Shown piece by piece: positions 1 through 5,107 of a stretch of 5,107 nucleotides of DNA (its first letter is position 1; each line of letters begins with the position of its first letter). Where the stretch lies: NCBI GenBank assembly GCA_041584055.1, contig JBFHER010000288.1, positions 1 through 5,107 of the forward strand, in the 5' to 3' direction. The position numbers were made by a program, and so were the translations under genes. Below the pieces are notes generated by a model. It saw only the letters and a program-made list of their open reading frames with translations, made no database searches and was not told where the DNA came from. Source of the stretch: JBFHER01 sp041584055 (lineage in GTDB: Bacteria > Bacteroidota > Bacteroidia > Bacteroidales > UBA5342).

Positions 1-89
1 ACGAAAAATCGCAACGTTGGCTAGAAGGAGTGCAAATAGTAAAAATCATCGTGGTTCCAAAAAAGATCGTAAATATTGTTGTGAGATAA
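1..89 (+). CDS. leuS: Leucyl-tRNA synthetase, C-terminal end (partial)
   Basis: This is the last 28 full codons of a gene that begins outside the window; the frame starts at base 3 and stops at TAA 87-89. The peptide ends in VVPKKIVNIVVR, preceded by a short stretch containing RWLEG. This matches the typical C-terminus of bacterial leucyl-tRNA synthetase, where the last strand of the C-terminal appended domain reads like V-x-V-P-x-K-x-x-N-I-V. The enzyme charges tRNA-Leu in the cytoplasm, and its C-terminal domain contacts the tRNA elbow. The call rests on this short tail only, but the pattern is distinctive. A terminator follows 22 bases after the stop, so leuS is probably not co-transcribed with the next gene. 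Confidence 0.8.
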   Translation, partial: EKSQRWLEGVQIVKIIVVPKKIVNIVVR

Positions 90-110
90 GTAAACATCTG
101 GTAATAGGGA

Positions 111-134
111 AAAGGGGCGAGAGCCTCTTTTTTT
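111..134 (+). terminator. Intrinsic terminator after leuS
   Basis: AAAGGGGC (111-118) pairs with GCCTCTTT (123-130), giving 8 base pairs including one G-T wobble. The loop is GAGA (119-122), a GNRA tetraloop, and an unbroken T run lies at 128-134. This is a compact, well-formed rho-independent terminator placed just after the leuS stop codon. Confidence 0.8.
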
Positions 135-226
135 GTGTTTCCTTTTTCATTTTTTAGAATGGATGCCATAATAAATGCTTTCGAATTTATTTAATATTAA
201 TAGTAAGTTAAAAAAATGTTCATAAA

Positions 227-258
227 TTTGGATTGTATGTAAATTTAACATACATTTA
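227..258 (+). promoter_or_regulatory. Candidate Bacteroidota-type promoter for the T9SS gene
   Basis: TTTG at 227-230 followed after 20 bases by TACATTTA at 251-258 resembles the Bacteroidota primary sigma consensus (TTTG at -33, TAnnTTTG at -7), with one mismatch in the -7 box. It predicts a start near 265 and a leader of about 100 bases. A perfect TAnnTTTG also occurs at 223-230 (TAAATTTG) but has no TTG at the right distance upstream. The rest of the gap 135-364 is AT-rich and shows no other gene. Confidence 0.4.
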
Positions 259-364
259 CAATGCGAATTTAATAAGAGAAGTCAGTCGGTAAGGCACTCA
301 AAATTAAATTTCACAAGGAACAGCACTTAAAATTGGTATTCGAACCAGCTTAAATTAAAATGAG

Positions 365-862
365 ATGAAAAAAAACTTACTAAATCAGGTGGCGATAATG
401 TTTTTTCTTTCCGTAGGAATGATGAGTTTAAACGCACAAAATAACACAGATTTCCCTGTGGAAGCGGGTAAAAGTGTGCAACAGTCAATGGATGAGACAG
501 ATGGGCAAATTGCTTATGCAGATCAGGCTGCCTCTGAGGTTTCGAGTACTGTTGAATCGCAGCAAACTGTTAAAGTATATGTGGTTGGAGGTATTCCTTC
601 TGCTGATTGCATTAAGTTGACAGTCTCAGCTAGTCCAAACCCAACGTCAGGAAATCTTAATTTGAATGTATCAAAAGACGCATTTACAACAATAAGCTAT
701 CAATTGTTTGATACTGAAGGTCAGCTTCTCAAGGAAGAAAAGATAGGCGGATCCCAGAAGTGTATCGAAATGAATTCTCTGGAGCCGGCTATTTATCTGG
801 TGCGCGTAATTGATGGGAATGCCGAAATCAAAACTTTTAAGATTGTAAAAAGAGCGGCTTAA
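365..862 (+). CDS. Small secreted protein with T9SS type A sorting domain
   Basis: A 165-residue protein exported through Sec and then the type IX secretion system. Residues 1-24 form a signal peptide (KK at 2-3, a hydrophobic core, likely cleavage after SLNA24 before Q25). Residues 25-82 are a polar stretch rich in Q, E, S and D with no recognised domain. Residues 84-165 match a Por/T9SS C-terminal sorting domain: PNP at 91-93 followed by TSGNLNL, a FDTEG turn at 115-119, YLVRV at 144-148 and TFKIVK at 157-162. In this family the domain directs outer-membrane translocation and is normally removed, with the cargo anchored or released. Two cysteines (82 and 133) might form a disulfide. The ATG at 365 is chosen because it places the signal peptide directly at the N-terminus. 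The gene stands alone between two terminators. Its role is unknown; almost nothing would remain after both processing steps. Confidence 0.85.
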   Translation: MKKNLLNQVAIMFFLSVGMMSLNAQNNTDFPVEAGKSVQQSMDETDGQIAYADQAASEVSSTVESQQTVKVYVVGGIPSADCIKLTVSASPNPTSGNLNLNVSKDAFTTISYQLFDTEGQLLKEEKIGGSQKCIEMNSLEPAIYLVRVIDGNAEIKTFKIVKRAA

Positions 863-881
863 TCTACTTGTTAGAATTTAT

Positions 882-948
882 AAAAGGGTTGTCCAGGAAA
901 AAGGTATCATGCTTTGCATTGAATCTGTTTTTTGGATAGCCCTTTTTT
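882..948 (+). terminator. Strong intrinsic terminator after the T9SS gene
   Basis: GGGTTGTCCA (886-895) pairs over its full length with TGGATAGCCC (933-942), including two G-T wobbles. The helix extends outward through AAAA (882-885) with TTTT (943-946), and inward through GGAAA (896-900) with TTTTT (928-932), for about 19 base pairs in all. The loop is 901-927. T943-948 supplies the U tract. It sits 20 bases after the stop codon and separates this gene from the transporter block. Confidence 0.8.
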
Positions 949-995
949 ATAACCCAAAGTCGGGAACATCCAAACTAAGCTTATTTCAGAATTGT

Positions 996-1003
996 TATCT
1001 TTG
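996..1003 (+). promoter_or_regulatory. Candidate -7 promoter box before the first yitT gene
   Basis: TATCTTTG is a perfect match to the Bacteroidota -7 consensus TAnnTTTG and sits 17 bases before the ATG at 1021, predicting a very short leader of roughly 10 bases. No TTG is present 19-21 bases upstream, so the -33 element is missing or weak. It lies just past the preceding terminator, where a promoter for the transporter block is expected. Confidence 0.6.
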
Positions 1004-1020
1004 CAGCAAATAAATCATGC

Positions 1021-1881
1021 ATGCAAAAGAATAAACAATTTCGTTTTCTAAAGGAATATGCGATCATCACATTCGGTTTATTTCTTTCTGCTTTGGGATG
1101 GTCGGCGTTTATTATTCCCAGTAAAATCACAGGTGGAGGCGTTAATGGGATTGCAACCCTGCTTTATTTTGCAACGGGAATAAAAGTGGCAGCCCCTGTT
1201 TTTCTTGTAAATTTGGTGTTGATTCTTGCTGCCTGGCGCGTTATGGGCACAAGATTCGCTTTGAAAACATTTTACGGTGTTTCTGTATTATCACTGTTCT
1301 TTTGGGTCCTGCAAACCTACATCTCAGAACCTTTTGTTAAGGAACAGTTTATGGCCGCGGTTGTGGGAGGGGCTATGAGTGGTATTGGTTTAGGAATTAT
1401 TTTTGCCCAGGGAGGAAGCTCGGGAGGCGTTACCATCGTAGCGATGATGATCAACAAGCATCATAATCATTCTCCCGGGAAAGTGATGATGGCCATCGAT
1501 GTTTTAGTGATCGGCTCCAGTTGGTTTATTTTTCAGAGCATAGAGGTGATTGTATATGGTTTGGTAACCATGTCAATAACATCTTATGCAAGTGACATTA
1601 TCTTATCCGGTAACAGACAATCATTCAATCTTTTTATCCTCTCCTCACGGTACGAGGAAATTGCTGACAAAATAAGTGAAGAAGTTGGTCGTGGTATTAC
1701 TGTATGGCAGGGAACAGGCTGGCACAGCAATCGCGAACAACAGGTGATGATGGTCATGGTGCGGAAGTATGAGGTTGGGTCAATTCTAAGGATTATTAAG
1801 GAAGTGGATAGCAAAGCCTATGTGACGCAGTCGGAGGCAGCAGGCTTGTATGGGCCCGGCTTTGACAGCATAAAGAAATAA
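1021..1881 (+). CDS. YitT family membrane protein, divergent copy
   Basis: A 286-residue inner-membrane protein of the YitT family: an N-terminal multi-pass YitT membrane domain (about residues 12-195, about six hydrophobic segments) followed by a cytoplasmic DUF2179 domain (about 200-283, including GRGITVWQGTGW at 223-234 and YGPGF at 277-281). The ITGGG motif lies at 36-40. No biochemical function is established for this family as far as I know. A hand alignment to the next gene gives about 47% identity over full length with a one-residue gap, so the two arose by tandem duplication. Odd features: the conserved glycine motif reads GGSSGGVTIVA, with Thr138 where the neighbour and typical family members have Asp, and the following loop is histidine-rich (NKHHNHS, 145-151). 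The ATG at 1021 follows the promoter box closely and no earlier in-frame start is evident. Confidence 0.9.
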   Translation: MQKNKQFRFLKEYAIITFGLFLSALGWSAFIIPSKITGGGVNGIATLLYFATGIKVAAPVFLVNLVLILAAWRVMGTRFALKTFYGVSVLSLFFWVLQTYISEPFVKEQFMAAVVGGAMSGIGLGIIFAQGGSSGGVTIVAMMINKHHNHSPGKVMMAIDVLVIGSSWFIFQSIEVIVYGLVTMSITSYASDIILSGNRQSFNLFILSSRYEEIADKISEEVGRGITVWQGTGWHSNREQQVMMVMVRKYEVGSILRIIKEVDSKAYVTQSEAAGLYGPGFDSIKK

Positions 1882-1898
1882 ACCACCAAAACGTGGTG
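1882..1898 (+). other. Small hairpin between the two yitT genes
   Basis: CACCA (1884-1888) can pair with TGGTG (1894-1898), or ACCAC (1882-1886) with GTGGT (1893-1897); each option gives 5 base pairs. A T run occurs only about 11 bases later (1909-1915), so this is a poor terminator. It could be an attenuator or an mRNA-stabilising hairpin; its position directly after the stop codon is the only support. Confidence 0.3.
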
Positions 1899-1918
1899 TA
1901 AAATCATGTTTTTTTATA

Positions 1919-1948
1919 TTGTTAAGTGGTGAAAAATCAGTTCATTTG
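1919..1948 (+). promoter_or_regulatory. Candidate promoter for the second yitT gene
   Basis: TTG at 1919-1921 is followed after 19 bases by TTCATTTG (1941-1948), one mismatch from TAnnTTTG. Spacing and composition fit the Bacteroidota -33/-7 pattern, and the predicted leader is about 25 bases. It would give the second yitT gene and mntP a transcript independent of the first copy. Confidence 0.4.
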
Positions 1949-1980
1949 CGGCTATTTTAACCGGTATACAAACAGATCAA

Positions 1981-2838
1981 ATGCAAAAAAAAATCATTGA
2001 GAGTTTAAGATCATATGTGGTGATTACCTTAGGACTGTTTATCTTTTCTATGGGATGGACCGCGTTCCTTATTCCTTCGGAAATAACAGGTGGCGGAATA
2101 TCTGGATTGGCTGCCGTCATTTTTTTTGTTTCCGGGTTTCCAGTAGCGGGTTCTTATGCAATTATTAATGCATTCCTTTTATTGATAGCTTTGCGGATAC
2201 TGGGTTTTAAATACGGGATAAAAACAGTTTTTGGCGTTGGCATATTGTCCTTGTTTTTTGCCGTGTTTCAGCCGATGATAACAGAGCCGGTTGTGAAGGA
2301 GCCTTTTATGGCTTGTGTCATTGGCGGTATGATGTCAGGAATAGGAACAGGATTGGTTTTTAACGGTGGGGGAAGTACCGGAGGTACGGATATTATCGCT
2401 TCGGTTGTTAACAAGTATCGAAATATTGGTCCGGGACGCATTATGTTGATGTGTGATGTAATTATCATTGGATCCACGTACTTTGTGTTTGGTAGTCTTG
2501 AGAAAATCGTTTATGGTCTGACTGCCATGGCTGTGGCTTCATATACCATTGATTTGATACTAAACGGGATGAAGCAGTCGATACAGTTTCATATTTTTTC
2601 GAGCAAATACGCTGAAATTGCAGATGGTATTAACAAGGATTTGCACAGAGGAGTGACTGTCATCGAAGGCCTTGGTTGGTATTCTCAGAAGCCTGTAAAG
2701 ATTGTATTGGTGGTTGCACGAAAGAATGAAGCCAGAGATATTTTCCGTATGGTTAAGAGCATCGATCCAACAGCGTTTATTAGTCAGGGCTCTGTGATGG
2801 GTGCATATGGAGAGGGGTTTGAAGCCATAAAGGCTTAG
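1981..2838 (+). CDS. YitT family membrane protein, canonical copy
   Basis: A 285-residue multi-pass inner-membrane protein with the standard YitT layout: membrane domain about 11-195 and a C-terminal DUF2179 domain about 199-282. The family signatures are intact: EITGGG at 34-39, GGSTGGTDIIA at 130-140 with Asp137, HRGVTVIEGLGWYS in the C-terminal domain and YGEGF at 276-280. It aligns end to end with the preceding gene (about 47% identity by eye), but this copy keeps the conserved Asp and lacks the histidine-rich loop (YRNIG at the same place). The family function is not established; DUF2179 resembles a small soluble regulatory or ligand-binding module. The stop lies 9 bases before the mntP start, so the two genes are very likely co-transcribed, which hints at a job connected with metal export. 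No Shine-Dalgarno is seen, as usual for this phylum. Confidence 0.92.
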   Translation: MQKKIIESLRSYVVITLGLFIFSMGWTAFLIPSEITGGGISGLAAVIFFVSGFPVAGSYAIINAFLLLIALRILGFKYGIKTVFGVGILSLFFAVFQPMITEPVVKEPFMACVIGGMMSGIGTGLVFNGGGSTGGTDIIASVVNKYRNIGPGRIMLMCDVIIIGSTYFVFGSLEKIVYGLTAMAVASYTIDLILNGMKQSIQFHIFSSKYAEIADGINKDLHRGVTVIEGLGWYSQKPVKIVLVVARKNEARDIFRMVKSIDPTAFISQGSVMGAYGEGFEAIKA

Positions 2839-2847
2839 TTTTTTTGA

Positions 2848-3414
2848 ATGGATTTAGTAACAATTATAATCATATCAATAGGTTTGGCAATGGATAGTTT
2901 TGCCGTTTCCATTGCAAGCGGAGTGATCCTCAAAGATGTAAAGTTCCGGGAGAGTCTTCTCATCGGGTTTTTTATGGGTGGATTTCAAGCCCTGATGACA
3001 GGCATTGGTTTTTTGCTTGGTTCCTCATTTAAGGGGTATATTGAAAGCTGGGATCACTGGATTGCTTTCGGGGTTTTAGTGCTTCTCGGGGGCAAGATGA
3101 TTGTTGAAGGATTAAAGCATGAATCGGAACGGTGCTTCTGTCCAACAAAGATTGCCGTATTGTCACTTTTGGCGTTGGCTACAAGTATTGATGCATTGGC
3201 TGTGGGACTGAGTTTTGCATTTCTGGTTGATTCTGTGGCACAATCAGCCTCAATCATTGGAGGGGTGGCCTTTCTGTTTTCCGTCATAGGCGTTTATCTG
3301 GGCGCTGGTTTTGGGACATCCAGAAAATTAAGAGTGGAGATAATTGGAGGAATCATACTCATAGGCATTGGCACAAAAATTCTTATTGAACATGCGGTCC
3401 TCCATTTAGCTTAA
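2848..3414 (+). CDS. mntP: MntP family manganese efflux pump
   Basis: A 188-residue inner-membrane protein of usual MntP (former DUF204/YebN) length, with two related halves of three membrane segments each. The family's acidic membrane residues are present in matching positions of the two halves: Asp16 in GLAMDSFAVSIASG and Asp115 in ATSIDALAVGLSFAF. Hydrophobic segments lie at about 3-22, 36-57, 69-85, 102-124, 132-152 and 164-184. The family exports Mn2+ from the cytoplasm and protects against manganese excess. The loop between the halves is short and carries CFC (96-98), not something I recall from well-studied members. The start at 2848 lies 9 bases after the second yitT gene, so translation may be coupled. 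The space is too small for a yybP-ykoY manganese riboswitch directly upstream, and I see none in the wider leaders. Confidence 0.93.
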   Translation: MDLVTIIIISIGLAMDSFAVSIASGVILKDVKFRESLLIGFFMGGFQALMTGIGFLLGSSFKGYIESWDHWIAFGVLVLLGGKMIVEGLKHESERCFCPTKIAVLSLLALATSIDALAVGLSFAFLVDSVAQSASIIGGVAFLFSVIGVYLGAGFGTSRKLRVEIIGGIILIGIGTKILIEHAVLHLA

Positions 3415-3449
3415 ACTATTTTACTTAGATTTTGTTTTTGTTTTTAAAA

Positions 3450-3478
3450 TTGCTTACTTGATGTTTATTTCAAATTTC
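3450..3478 (+). promoter_or_regulatory. Weak candidate promoter before the CDF gene
   Basis: TTG at 3450-3452 and CAAATTTC at 3471-3478, 18 bases apart, are a poor match (two mismatches in the -7 box). The 83-base gap 3415-3497 is T-rich but shows no hairpin terminator, so read-through from mntP is at least as likely as a separate promoter. Confidence 0.2.
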
Positions 3479-3497
3479 AGGCTACGGGCGATCAAAT

Positions 3498-4355
3498 ATG
3501 TTGGATAAACATTCATACGCGTATAAGGAAGGAATTATTTCCATCATTGTAAATACCCTGTTGTTTGTGGTTAAGCTATGGGCAGGAAAGGTGTCTTTTT
3601 CTGCGGCTTTGATTGCTGATGCATGGCATACCTTGTCAGATTCTATCAGTTCGTTTGTGGTGATATGGGGTAGCTGGTTATCCCGAAAACCTGCTGATGA
3701 TCGACATCCGTTTGGCCATGGCCGTGCAGAATTGATTGCAGCATTATTGGTGGGGGCGTTTCTTGCATTTATTGGATACGAATTTCTGCTGGAAGGAGTT
3801 GACCGATTGGTAGAAAAGGAACAGGCAACTTTTGGAACAATTGCAATTGTTGTGACGATTGTTTCAATTCTTGCGAAGGAAGGACTGGCCCAATATGCAC
3901 TGTTTGCCTATCGAAAGTCAGGTATGAGCAGTGTTAAAGCAGATGCCTGGCACCACCGAAGCGATGCGCTTTCTTCTGTGGTGGTACTGTTCGGAATTTT
4001 TCTTGGGCGTTTTTTTTGGTGGATTGATGGCGTTTTAAGTATCATTATAGCTTTGATGTTGTTCTTTGCAGCATATAAAGTAATTGTCGATGGTTCGGAT
4101 CGCTTGCTTGGAACGGAACCGGACGAAGATGTTGTTGTTAAGTTAAGGCAGATTTGTACTGATGTGCTGGGTTCTCATCAGTCACTGCATCATATTCATC
4201 AACACAATTATGGCCCACATTCAGAATTAACCTTCCATATTAAATTAAAAGGAAATACGCCTTTGGATACATGCCATGTCTTATCTACCAAAATAGAAAC
4301 CGCTGTTAAAGCACATCTTAAAATGGAAGCCACCGTTCACATTGATCCTTTTTGA
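3498..4355 (+). CDS. Cation diffusion facilitator (CDF) metal exporter
   Basis: A 285-residue CDF transporter of the FieF/YiiP type, which exchanges cytoplasmic divalent metal for protons as a dimer. Six membrane segments lie at about 12-30, 33-60, 78-100, 113-131, 144-169 and 173-196, followed by a cytoplasmic domain at 205-285. The transport-site residues are His44 and Asp48 in segment 2 (DAWHTLSD) and His152 and Asp156 in segment 5 (DAWHHRSD). HPFGHGRAE at 70-78 is the typical CDF loop. The C-terminal domain keeps metal-binding histidines found in this family (HHIHQH at 231-236, His247, His260, HIDP at 281-284). The HxxxD/HxxxD pair is the pattern of zinc-type members, whereas manganese members usually have DxxxD, so Zn2+ (perhaps Cd2+, Co2+ or Fe2+) is the likelier substrate. 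It lies 83 bases after mntP on the same strand. Confidence 0.93.
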   Translation: MLDKHSYAYKEGIISIIVNTLLFVVKLWAGKVSFSAALIADAWHTLSDSISSFVVIWGSWLSRKPADDRHPFGHGRAELIAALLVGAFLAFIGYEFLLEGVDRLVEKEQATFGTIAIVVTIVSILAKEGLAQYALFAYRKSGMSSVKADAWHHRSDALSSVVVLFGIFLGRFFWWIDGVLSIIIALMLFFAAYKVIVDGSDRLLGTEPDEDVVVKLRQICTDVLGSHQSLHHIHQHNYGPHSELTFHIKLKGNTPLDTCHVLSTKIETAVKAHLKMEATVHIDPF

Positions 4356-4383
4356 GAATAGGCTCCCGCAATAACCTAATTAT

Positions 4384-5036
4384 AGACTTTGTTGTCCTTC
4401 GTGATTCCTTTGTTGTTCTTTGTGTCACAGTATTTTTGAGAGTAAGAAAGTTATTCCACAAAGTGCCACCAAGAAAACCAAAGCACCTCTAAGACTTCGT
4501 TGTCCTTCGTGATTCCTTTGTTGTCCTTTGTGTCACAGTTTTTTGGTGATTAAAAGAGTTATTCCACAAAGTGCCACCAAGAAAACCAAAGCACCTCTAA
4601 GACTTCGTTGTCCTTTGTGTTATAGTATTTCAGAGATTAAAAAAGTAATTCCACAAAGTACCACTAAGAAAAACAAAGCGCCTCAAAGACTTCGTTGTCC
4701 TTCGTGTTTCCTTTGTTGTCCTTTGTGTCACAGTATTTCAGAGATTAAAAAAGTTATTCCACTAAGTACCACTAAGAAAAACAAAGCGCCCCAAAGACTT
4801 CGTTGTCCTTCGTGATTCCTTTGTTGTTCTTTGTGTTATAGTATTTCAGAGATTAAAAAAGTTATTCCACAAAGTACCACTAAGAAAAACAAAGCGCCCC
4901 AAAGACTTCGCTGTTCTTCGTGATTCCTTTGTTGTCCTTTGTGTCACAGTCTTTTTGAGAGTAAGAAAGTTATTCCACTAAGTACCACTAAGAAAACCAA
5001 AGCGCCTCTAAGACTTTGTTTTCCTTGGTGGAACAG
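4384..5036. repeat. Tandem array of ~108-bp imperfect-palindromic repeats
   Basis: Taking AGACTT as the unit start, units begin at 4384, 4492, 4600, 4687, 4795 and 4903, with a partial unit at 5011-5036. Five units are 108 bp and the third is 87 bp. Each unit has a left arm of CTTCGTTGTCC / CTTTGTTGTCC / CTTTGTGTCAC type, an AT-rich centre (TTTCAGAGATTAAAAAAGTT) and a right arm of TTCCACAAAGTACCACTAAG type. CTTTGTG of the left arm is complementary to CACAAAG of the right arm, so each unit is an imperfect inverted repeat. There are no unique spacers, so it is not a CRISPR array. It begins 29 bases after the CDF stop, fills the gap before a possible converging gene, and could fold into successive hairpins on either transcript. 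I recall similar CCACAAAG/CTTTGTGG intergenic repeats in other Bacteroidota genomes, but have not checked. Confidence 0.93.
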
Positions 5037-5043
5037 CATACGT

Positions 5044-5106
5044 TTAAGAGTGCTCATTGATCTGACGACCTTTCCATGCTACCATTCCCCATAAAGCCAA
5101 CAGTCC
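5044..5106 (-). CDS. Possible C-terminal end of a membrane protein (partial)
   Basis: On the minus strand one frame runs from the window edge for 20 codons to a TAA (complement of 5044-5046). Its peptide begins GLLALWGMVAWKG and ends RQINEHS: a hydrophobic stretch followed by a short charged tail, as at the end of many multi-pass membrane proteins. A second minus frame is also open for 17 codons but looks less protein-like. The length is too short to name a family. If real, this gene converges on the CDF gene and the repeat array lies between the two 3' ends. Confidence 0.35.
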   Translation of the reverse strand, partial: GLLALWGMVAWKGRQINEHS

Positions 5107-5107
5107 T

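Noticed and set aside
281..350. tRNA-like fragments (AGTCGGTAAGGC and GGTATTCGAACC) with a 7-bp outer stem
   Set aside because: The T-stem and loop lengths do not fit, no anticodon stem forms, and the outer stem is all A/T. No credible tRNA cloverleaf could be drawn on either strand.
863..1020. Manganese (yybP-ykoY) riboswitch upstream of the transporter block
   Set aside because: The stretch is occupied by a terminator and a promoter box 17 bases from the start codon; no three-way junction with the conserved riboswitch loops was seen here, nor in 1882-1980 or 3415-3497.
1584..1814. Minus-strand open frame within the first yitT gene
   Set aside because: It lies wholly inside a clear family gene on the other strand and has no recognisable protein features; the same holds for the minus frames at 2268-2477 and 3054-3287.
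1882..1915. Terminator between the two yitT genes
   Set aside because: The hairpin has only 5 base pairs and the T run begins about 11 bases after it, so it is listed only as a small hairpin.
4528..4815. 95-codon plus-strand open frame inside the repeat array
   Set aside because: It starts at a TTG, and its peptide merely repeats because the units (108 and 87 bp) are multiples of three. It stays open only because unit 3 lacks a sub-repeat and unit 4 changes the in-frame TGA seen in other units. It has no start context or domain.
4384..5036. CRISPR array
   Set aside because: The units are about 108 bp and similar throughout; there is no short conserved repeat alternating with unique spacers and no cas gene nearby.

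Overview
The window looks like a chromosomal segment of a Bacteroidota bacterium, probably a Bacteroidales or Marinilabiliales-like lineage. Three things support this: a protein ending in a type IX secretion (T9SS) sorting domain, candidate promoter elements of the Bacteroidota type (TAnnTTTG), and start codons without clear Shine-Dalgarno sequences. The DNA is AT-rich between genes. All complete genes are on the + strand.

Layout. Positions 1-89 hold the last codons of leucyl-tRNA synthetase, closed by a GNRA-loop intrinsic terminator (111-134). A roughly 230-base leader region with a candidate promoter precedes a small secreted protein (365-862) that is little more than a signal peptide plus a T9SS sorting domain. 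It ends in a strong terminator (882-948). A four-gene block of membrane transport genes follows: two tandem YitT-family paralogues (1021-1881 and 1981-2838), an MntP-type manganese exporter (2848-3414, 9 bases after the second YitT gene) and a cation diffusion facilitator (3498-4355). No strong terminator is visible inside this block, so it may be read partly as one operon, with additional promoters possible before the second YitT gene and the CDF gene. Positions 4384-5036 hold a tandem array of six units (five of 108 bp, one of 87 bp) plus a partial seventh. On the right edge a minus-strand frame (5044-5106) may be the C-terminus of a converging membrane-protein gene.

How the genes may work together. 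MntP and the CDF protein belong to families that export divalent metals (Mn2+, and Zn2+/Fe2+/other cations respectively), so the block reads as a metal-efflux neighbourhood. The YitT proteins have no established function that I can state. Their position next to two metal exporters, the 9-base spacing to mntP, and a histidine-rich loop in the first copy make a link to metal homeostasis a testable guess and nothing more. The points most worth a second look are the repeat array, the divergence of the first YitT copy at its most conserved motif, and the nearly cargo-less T9SS protein.
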